Below, one piece after another: positions 58,850 through 64,000 of a stretch of DNA of 64,000 nt (within the stretch, counting starts at the first letter, position 1; each line of letters opens with the position of its first letter). Location: the NCBI GenBank assembly GCA_018382125.1, contig JAGZQO010000010.1, positions 37,307-101,306 of the forward strand, read 5' to 3'. The notes under the pieces were generated by a model, which saw only the letters and a list, made by a program, of their open reading frames with translations, ran no database searches and was not told the origin of the DNA. Made by a program: the position numbers and the translations under genes. This DNA is from Collinsella sp. (GTDB lineage: Bacteria; Actinomycetota; Coriobacteriia; Coriobacteriales; Coriobacteriaceae).

Positions 58850-60415
58850 ATGACACCTGCGCGCTTTGAAATCGGACAAAAGCACAAGCAGGAGAGCGAG
58901 GCGGGTTCCAAGGCTAGTTGGAACACGCCTCGTTCCGATTCACGGCCAACGATGAGCTATCCCTCGCGCATGGCACTTGCTTTTGCTCTGACATCGCTCA
59001 TGACGGTATTGGTGCTGGTGGGCGTTGTCTCTGTTGTGTGGGGCACGGTCTTTTCGGATTACACACGCTCCAATATCGTCGAAATCGCAAATTCCGCTGC
59101 CGAGAAGTTGGCAACCTCATATGAGGAAAACGGCTCTTGGACCGCGGGAGAACTGCGCACGGTCGCAACGTCGAGTTTGGTTTCCGACGATCTGGGTATG
59201 CAGGTCGTCAATAAAAAGGGCGTGATCGTTTATGACGATTCCTGGCCCTCGGCAAGCGCCACCGCCGATGTACGCGAAAACCAGGCTACGACCGACGACA
59301 CGAGCGGCAAGAGGGCATCGCATAGTCCGGTCTCGTCTGCTCCAACCGACTCCGATAGCGTTGCTAACGTCGAGATTGTAACGTCTTCCGGCGAGCATGT
59401 CGGACAGGTAAAGCTGTGGGCCATCGGCTCCGACGCTCTGCTCACCAAGGCGGACTCTGCGTTTAGGGAGAAGACCTTTAACGCCATGGCCCTCGCCGCG
59501 GTTGTTGCAATTTGCATTTCGGTCGTTATCGGATCGCTCGTGTCGCGCATGCTCACCAAGCCGATTCATCGCATCACCAGTACCGCAAAGCAAATCCGTG
59601 ACGGCGACCTGTCGGCTCGCACGGGACTGCGCGGTGATGACGAGATCGATCAGCTGGGTGAGACCTTCGATGAGATGGCCACTTCTCTCGAGAAGGATAT
59701 GAAACACGAGAAGCGCCTGACCTCAGACGTTGCACACGAGCTTCGCACGCCGCTTATGGCCATGCTCGCAACGGTCGAGGCCATGCAGGATGGCGTGTAT
59801 CCCACCGACGATGAGCATTTGGAGACCGTTGCTTCCGAGACGCGTCGCTTGGCTCGTCTGGTGCAGCAGATGCTCGACCTATCGCGTATGGAAAACAGCA
59901 CGGCTCCGCTCAATCTAGAACCGGTGGACATGGTTCCGTTCGTGCGATCGATTGTGAACGGCCAGGAGCGTCTGTTTGCCGACCGTGACCTTCGTCTTCG
60001 CTTTGCAGATGAAACCCAAGGGCACGACGATGTCGTCGAGGCCGATCCCGACATGATCACGCAATGTGTTATCAACCTCATGAGCAACGCCATGCGCTAC
60101 ACCCCCGAGGGCGGTTGGGTCGTGGTGTCGGTGCTCAGTGACCGCAAGCACGTCAGCATTGCCGTTTCTGATACCGGTATCGGTATTGCCAAGGACGATC
60201 TGTCGCGTATCTTCGGACGATTTTGGCGCGCCGATGCCAGCCGCGCCCGCGAAGCCGGCGGCCTGGGCGTTGGCCTCGCCGTGACCAAGCAGATCGTCGA
60301 GCGTCACCATGGCTACATATCCGTGGAGTCGGAGCTTGGAAAGGGTACGACTTTTACAATTCATCTGCCCCGCGAGCACACGGCAGACGCGGCATCTACT
60401 ACAATGGAACACTAG
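58850..60415 (+). CDS. Membrane sensor histidine kinase
   Basis: The 521-residue protein has two membrane segments (about 41-65 and 210-232) framing a ~145-residue extracytoplasmic sensor part. A HAMP domain (about 232-285), HisKA with His296 in SDVAHELRTPLMAML and a HATPase domain (SDTGIGIAKDDLSRIFGRFWRAD; GGLGVGLAVTKQIVERHHG) follow. It should phosphorylate the regulator encoded just upstream. An internal ATG at residue 35 is an alternative start. Confidence 0.92.
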   Translation: MTPARFEIGQKHKQESEAGSKASWNTPRSDSRPTMSYPSRMALAFALTSLMTVLVLVGVVSVVWGTVFSDYTRSNIVEIANSAAEKLATSYEENGSWTAGELRTVATSSLVSDDLGMQVVNKKGVIVYDDSWPSASATADVRENQATTDDTSGKRASHSPVSSAPTDSDSVANVEIVTSSGEHVGQVKLWAIGSDALLTKADSAFREKTFNAMALAAVVAICISVVIGSLVSRMLTKPIHRITSTAKQIRDGDLSARTGLRGDDEIDQLGETFDEMATSLEKDMKHEKRLTSDVAHELRTPLMAMLATVEAMQDGVYPTDDEHLETVASETRRLARLVQQMLDLSRMENSTAPLNLEPVDMVPFVRSIVNGQERLFADRDLRLRFADETQGHDDVVEADPDMITQCVINLMSNAMRYTPEGGWVVVSVLSDRKHVSIAVSDTGIGIAKDDLSRIFGRFWRADASRAREAGGLGVGLAVTKQIVERHHGYISVESELGKGTTFTIHLPREHTADAASTTMEH

Positions 60416-60473
60416 CTTTTCGCTATTCGGTGAAGGAGGGGCCGCGTCCCTGCCGCTCCGAGTTTGCGAAAAC

Positions 60474-60505
60474 ATGCGGGAAAGAACCCGCATTTCTGTC
60501 GTATT
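60474..60505 (+). terminator. Hairpin between the kinase gene and purC
   Basis: ATGCGGG / CCCGCAT encloses AAAGAA and is followed by TTCTGTCG. A moderate terminator after the two-component operon. Confidence 0.6.
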
Positions 60506-60524
60506 TAGGTAAGGAGTGACTCAC

Positions 60525-61412
60525 GTGACAACGATGGAGCGTCGTCCGGATTCCCGTGGCAAGGTTCGTGATATTTACGATGCCGGTGAAAACCTGCTGA
60601 TGGTCGCCACCGACCGCATTTCTGCGTTTGACTTCATTCTTCCCGACGAGATTCCGTTTAAGGGAGAGGTACTCAATCGCATCTCGGCATTCTGGTTCGA
60701 TAAGTTTGCCGACATCGTCCCCAACCATCTCGTTTCCATCGACCCGGCGGATTTCCCCGAGGAGTTTGCTGAGTATCGTGACTACCTCGCTGGCCGCGCC
60801 ATGCTGGTTAAGAAGGCCCAGACGATTCCTATCGAGTGCATCGTCCGCGGCTATCTGACCGGTTCGGGCAAGAAGACCTACGACGAGAACGGCACCGTCT
60901 GCGGCATCCAGCTGCCTGAGGGCCTGACCGAGGCTTCCAAGCTTCCTGAGCCGCTGTTCACGCCGTCCACGAAGGCCGAGATCGGTGACCACGACGAGAA
61001 CATCTCGTTTGAGCGTTGCTGCGAGATCGTGGGCGAGGACATCGCCACGCAGATTCGTGACCTTTCCCTCAAGATCTACAAGGCTGCCGCCGAGTACGCC
61101 GCGACCCGTGGCATCATCATTGCCGACACCAAGTTCGAGTTTGGTGTTATTGATGGCAAGGTCACGCTGATCGACGAGTGCCTCACGCCCGACTCCAGCC
61201 GTTTCTGGCCTGCTGCCAGCTACGAGGAGGGCAAGATCCAGCCTAGCTACGACAAGCAATTCGTCCGCAATTGGCTCAAGGCCAACTGGGATATGACGGG
61301 GGAGACCCCGCACCTGCCCGCCGAGGTCATCGATGGCACGTCCGAGCGCTATCGCGAGGCCTTCCAGATCATCACGGGCTCCCAGTTCACAAGCATGAAG
61401 GAGAACGCATAA
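60525..61412 (+). CDS. purC: Phosphoribosylaminoimidazole-succinocarboxamide synthase
   Basis: PurC joins aspartate to CAIR with ATP, the step before PurB. The 295-residue protein belongs to the longer (eukaryote/actinobacterial-like) type with GKVRDIYDA, ATDRISAFD, ECIVRGYLTGSG and ADTKFEFG. A GTG at 60525 is chosen, 8 nt after AAGGAG; another GTG nine bases upstream overlaps the site. The next gene starts at once after its stop codon. Confidence 0.95.
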   Translation: MTTMERRPDSRGKVRDIYDAGENLLMVATDRISAFDFILPDEIPFKGEVLNRISAFWFDKFADIVPNHLVSIDPADFPEEFAEYRDYLAGRAMLVKKAQTIPIECIVRGYLTGSGKKTYDENGTVCGIQLPEGLTEASKLPEPLFTPSTKAEIGDHDENISFERCCEIVGEDIATQIRDLSLKIYKAAAEYAATRGIIIADTKFEFGVIDGKVTLIDECLTPDSSRFWPAASYEEGKIQPSYDKQFVRNWLKANWDMTGETPHLPAEVIDGTSERYREAFQIITGSQFTSMKENA

Positions 61413-61988
61413 GTGAGTACCCGTAGCGCCACGAACAAGCGCACGCAATCCCACGAAGTTACCGGGGTTGCGCGCAAGTCTGCCGCATCTGCTAAGCCCG
61501 CCCGCCAAGCAGCGAGCTCCGTTCGCGTCGTGCCGGCTTCGTCTAAGGCACGCCGCAAAGAGCTCGAGAAGGGCGAGAACCTCGAGGGCCTCTCTAAAGA
61601 GGAGAAGCGCGCCCGCAAGGCCAAGCAGCGCGCCAAGGAGGACCGCATCTATACGGTGTCGAATATCCTCCTCAAGCAGGACGAGGACTACACCAAGCGC
61701 CGTCGCATCTGGTGGATTGTGCTCGCCATTGGCATGGTGCTCGTCGTGGCAATTTGGGCCTCGCTGTACTTCGCTCCCGCTGGCATGGTGTCCAGCCCTG
61801 TCCAGATGGTCGGCATCGTTTTGTCCTATGTCATCATCCTAGGTGACTTTATCTACGACTTCGCTCGTATTCGTCCCTTGCGCAACATGTACCGCGCGCA
61901 GGCCGAGGGCATGTCCGAGAACAAGCTCAACGCTCTTATCGAGCGCGCAGCTGCCGAGGAGGACCAGAAGGACTCCAAGAAGAAGTAG
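61413..61988 (+). CDS. Uncharacterised two-helix membrane protein
   Basis: The 191-residue protein has a strongly basic, Ser/Ala/Lys-rich N-terminal half (about 1-100), two membrane segments (IWWIVLAIGMVLVVAIWASLY and MVGIVLSYVIILGDFIYDFA) and a helical acidic C-terminus ending SKKK. The start is GTG 61413, directly after the purC stop codon, so the two are translated together. I recognise no family. Confidence 0.72.
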   Translation: MSTRSATNKRTQSHEVTGVARKSAASAKPARQAASSVRVVPASSKARRKELEKGENLEGLSKEEKRARKAKQRAKEDRIYTVSNILLKQDEDYTKRRRIWWIVLAIGMVLVVAIWASLYFAPAGMVSSPVQMVGIVLSYVIILGDFIYDFARIRPLRNMYRAQAEGMSENKLNALIERAAAEEDQKDSKKK

Positions 61989-62015
61989 CGTTTGCATACA
62001 TACTTATCGCTAAGA

Positions 62016-62050
62016 TATAAGGCGCGTCGTTTTTGCGGCGCGCCCTTTTA
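62016..62050 (+). terminator. Hairpin before the aminopeptidase gene
   Basis: GGCGCGTCG and CGGCGCGCC form an imperfect hairpin followed by CTTTTA. It ends the purC transcript. Confidence 0.65.
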
Positions 62051-62077
62051 CTGTTCTATAGATAGATGGAGTGGCAC

Positions 62078-63358
62078 ATGATTCGAGCTGCCCTGACGGT
62101 CGAAGAGGCCCTGGAGGGTATGAAGTCCCTGGAGCCCAAGATTAAAAACTATGCGCGCCTGGTTGTCCGCAAGGGCGTAAACGTTAAGCCCGGCCAGGAA
62201 GTCGTCGTTCAGTCTCCGGTTGAGTGCGCGCCGTTTGCGCGCGTGGTGGTCGCGGAGGCCTATGCTGCCGGCGCCGGCCATGTGACGGTCATCTGGGCCG
62301 ATGATGCCGTGACGAGGCTCACGTACGAGCATGTCGAGAAAAGCTATTTTGAGCAGACGCCCGAGTGGAAGCGCCTGCAGCTGGATTCCCTGGCCCAGGA
62401 CGGTGCCTGCTTTATCTTTATCGAGGGTGCGGACCCCGCCGCCCTTAAGGGCATCGATCCCGCTAAGCCCGCTGCAGCTTCTAAGGCAAAGAACACGCAG
62501 TGCAAAGTTTTCCGCCGTGGACTGGATTACAACATCAATCCGTGGTGCATCGCCGGCGCTCCGGTCGTGGCTTGGGCGCGCGAGGTGTTCCCGGGAGACG
62601 CCGATGAGGTTGCAATCTATAAGCTGTGGAATGCGATTCTGCACACCGCTCGCGCCGATGGCCAGGACCCAGAGAGCGACTGGGAGCTCCACGACGCCGC
62701 ATTCGAAAAGAACCTGCGTTTCCTGAACGACAATCGTTTCGACTGCCTGCATTACACCGCGGCAAATGGAACCGATCTGATGATTGGCATGACGAAGGGT
62801 CACGAGTGGGCCGGCGGCAAGGGCAAGACGCCCGATGGGCACCCCTTCTTCCCCAACATTCCCACCGAGGAAGTCTTCACTTCGCCCGATCGCATGCGCG
62901 CCGACGGTATCGTGTACTCGGCCATGCCGCTCATCCACCACGGCAATAAGGTCGACGATTTTTGGATTAAGTTCGAGGGCGGCCGCGTGGTGGACTACGA
63001 CGCCCGCGTGGGCAAGGCAACGCTCGCAAGTATCATCGATACTGACGAGGGCGCTGCTCACCTGGGAGAGGTCGCGCTCATTTCCAAGAACACGCCGATC
63101 CGCGAAAGTGGTGTTCTGTTCTACGATACGCTCTATGACGAGAACGCTAGCTGCCATCTTGCGCTAGGTGTCGGTTTCCCCGAATGCATCGAGGGTGGGT
63201 ACGACATGTCCAAGGAGGAGCTCCTGGAGCATGGTGTTAACGTCTCGAGCACGCACGTCGATTTTATGATCGGCACGGACGACATCGATATTACGGGCAT
63301 TACGCCTGATGGACGTGAAGTTGTGATTTTCCAGAACGGCCAATGGAGTTGGGAATAG
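62078..63358 (+). CDS. M29-family (thermophilic-type) aminopeptidase
   Basis: The 426-residue protein matches the M29 family. Its metal ligands are in place by motif: Glu in NIPTEEVFTSP, Glu in HLGEVALIS, His in DENASCHLALG, and His plus Asp in SSTHVDFMIGTDD. Such enzymes are broad cytoplasmic metallo-aminopeptidases acting on small peptides. The start ATG 62078 has GGAG 6 nt upstream and is preferred to the ATG four codons before it. The tRNA-Lys promoter begins inside its 3' end. Confidence 0.92.
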   Translation: MIRAALTVEEALEGMKSLEPKIKNYARLVVRKGVNVKPGQEVVVQSPVECAPFARVVVAEAYAAGAGHVTVIWADDAVTRLTYEHVEKSYFEQTPEWKRLQLDSLAQDGACFIFIEGADPAALKGIDPAKPAAASKAKNTQCKVFRRGLDYNINPWCIAGAPVVAWAREVFPGDADEVAIYKLWNAILHTARADGQDPESDWELHDAAFEKNLRFLNDNRFDCLHYTAANGTDLMIGMTKGHEWAGGKGKTPDGHPFFPNIPTEEVFTSPDRMRADGIVYSAMPLIHHGNKVDDFWIKFEGGRVVDYDARVGKATLASIIDTDEGAAHLGEVALISKNTPIRESGVLFYDTLYDENASCHLALGVGFPECIEGGYDMSKEELLEHGVNVSSTHVDFMIGTDDIDITGITPDGREVVIFQNGQWSWE

Positions 63359-63377
63359 TTCCAGACCGTGGTACAAT
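63349..63377 (+). promoter_or_regulatory. Promoter of tRNA-Lys
   Basis: TTGGGA (63349-63354, inside the aminopeptidase gene end) and TACAAT (63372-63377) are separated by exactly 17 nt. The -10 box is 9 nt before the tRNA. Confidence 0.65.
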
Positions 63378-63386
63378 GCCACCCGC

Positions 63387-63462
63387 GGGCCGTTAGCTCA
63401 GCTGGCAGAGCAGGGGACTTTTAATCCCAAGGTCCAGGGTTCGAACCCCTGACGGCCCACCA
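63387..63462 (+). tRNA. tRNA-Lys (anticodon TTT)
   Basis: The acceptor gggccgt pairs with acggccc, with discriminator A and an encoded CCA. The anticodon loop CTTTTAA gives TTT. A terminator-like hairpin (63473-63505) and the repeat cluster C follow. Confidence 0.95.
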
Positions 63463-63472
63463 TAGAATAGAA

Positions 63473-63505
63473 AAGCGACTGGCGGATGCCGGCCGCTTTT
63501 TTGTT
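63473..63505 (+). terminator. Terminator of tRNA-Lys
   Basis: AAAAGCG-CTGGC and GCCGG-CGCTTTT form an imperfect hairpin followed by TTTTTTG. Confidence 0.7.
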
Positions 63506-63512
63506 ACCGCGG

Positions 63513-63639
63513 CACGGGTTCGAACCCGAAAGGGCGCGGAGCTGAGGAAACGCATGGGCGTTTGCCAGCGCAGCGCGCAAGGCGCGAAAGCGCCGCAGCG
63601 GCCGCCTGCGAAGCAGGCTGAACCCCTGACGGCCCACCC
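63513..63639 (+). repeat. tRNA-tail repeat cluster, copy C (after tRNA-Lys)
   Basis: The cluster opens with the T-arm palindrome CGGGTTCGAACCCG (63515-63528) and core AAAGGGCGCGGAGC. Palindromic blocks follow (AAACGC..GCGTTT; GCGCGCAAGGCGCGAAAGCG; GCCTGC-GAA-GCAGGC). It ends with a sense copy of the tRNA-Lys 3' end, GAACCCCTGACGGCCCACC (63620-63638), identical to the tRNA over 19 nt. Confidence 0.65.
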
Positions 63640-63650
63640 AAAGATTGTTG

Positions 63651-63680
63651 AGACGGTCAACTTCGGTTGGCCGTCTTTTT
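63651..63680 (+). terminator. Second terminator, after copy C
   Basis: AGACGG-TCAAC and GTTGG-CCGTCT pair around TTCG and are followed by TTTTTTG. The next 30 nt again contain CGGGTTCGAACCCG (63694-63707), so the layout terminator-T-arm palindrome repeats. Nothing gene-like is seen from 63709 to 64000 apart from weak hairpins (for example 63880-63899). Confidence 0.7.
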
Positions 63681-64000
63681 TGTTGCCGGTGCACGGGTTC
63701 GAACCCGTATCTATCTATATATAAGAACGCTTGGCGAACAAAACCCGCCTTTTACCGATGGGAAACAAATAGCTGATGCCTTTGGGGTAAAGTAGCGCTC
63801 CAGAGATGACCGATGTCTCAATACTCATAAAACAGCTGGTCATCGCCAATATCAGAAGCCAATGCTTCAGTTTTAACCTCAGTGATGCGACTGAGGGACC
63901 TATTCATTTGTGAACAAAATATGGAGTGCGCGATTCCCGCCCCCGGCGCCCCTCCGGTCTGGCAATATATCTCCTTGCCGCGCGGCCCGGTGGAACCGGA

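Overview
The window looks like the replication-origin region of a high-GC gut actinobacterium of the class Coriobacteriia, most likely Collinsella or a close relative. This is inferred from the protein sequences, the actinobacterial gene set, the order recF-dnaN-dnaA and rpmH-rnpA-yidD-yidC-jag-rsmG-parA-parB, and the high GC of most genes. No database comparison was possible.

The origin lies at about 31.3-34.9 kb. To its left nearly all genes are on the minus strand: HATPase protein, dnaA, dnaN, recF, dciA, gyrB, gyrA, three tRNAs, a nuclease/typA cluster, rpsF-ssb-rpsR-rplI, dnaB, purA, purD, a Nudix hydrolase, an ABC exporter and carAB. To its right most are on the plus strand: rpmH to parB, ddl, a DinG-type helicase, a large membrane protein with an M28-like fold, purB, a two-component system, purC and an M29 aminopeptidase. 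This is the expected divergent, leading-strand arrangement. Three perfect parS sites spaced exactly 39 bp apart lie between rsmG and parA. DnaA-box-like TTTTCAACA sequences lie on both sides of dnaA and its neighbour.

The housekeeping genes cover purine synthesis (purD, purA, purB, purC) and pyrimidine/arginine precursor synthesis (carAB, with a PyrR-type hairpin over the carA ribosome binding site). They also cover replication and repair (dnaA, dnaN, recF, dciA, gyrAB, dnaB, ssb, dinG, a PafBC-like WYL regulator pair), translation (L34, L9, S6, S18, TypA, RlmN, RsmG, seven tRNAs) and the envelope (yidC, ddl, an LPXTG-type thioester adhesin, a polymer-forming membrane protein).

Accessory or odd material: (1) a PD-(D/E)XK-like gene at 16.2-17.3 kb, bracketed by inverted copies of a ~62-bp palindrome and lying just downstream of tandem tRNA-Ser genes; (2) repeat clusters downstream of three tRNA genes (Ser, Gly, Lys), each starting with an antisense T-arm copy, continuing with small palindromes and ending with a sense copy of the tRNA 3' end; (3) long perfect inverted repeats (22-34 bp arms), two of which enclose a shared loop motif; (4) a purA gene that appears to have lost about 27 codons covering an essential IMP-binding segment; (5) a HATPase / Gln-Pro linker / winged-helix protein between the origin and dnaA; (6) a 1058-residue membrane protein in which an M28 peptidase fold with altered catalytic residues is split by a very long acidic segment.

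No rRNA operon, CRISPR array, insertion sequence or prophage was seen.
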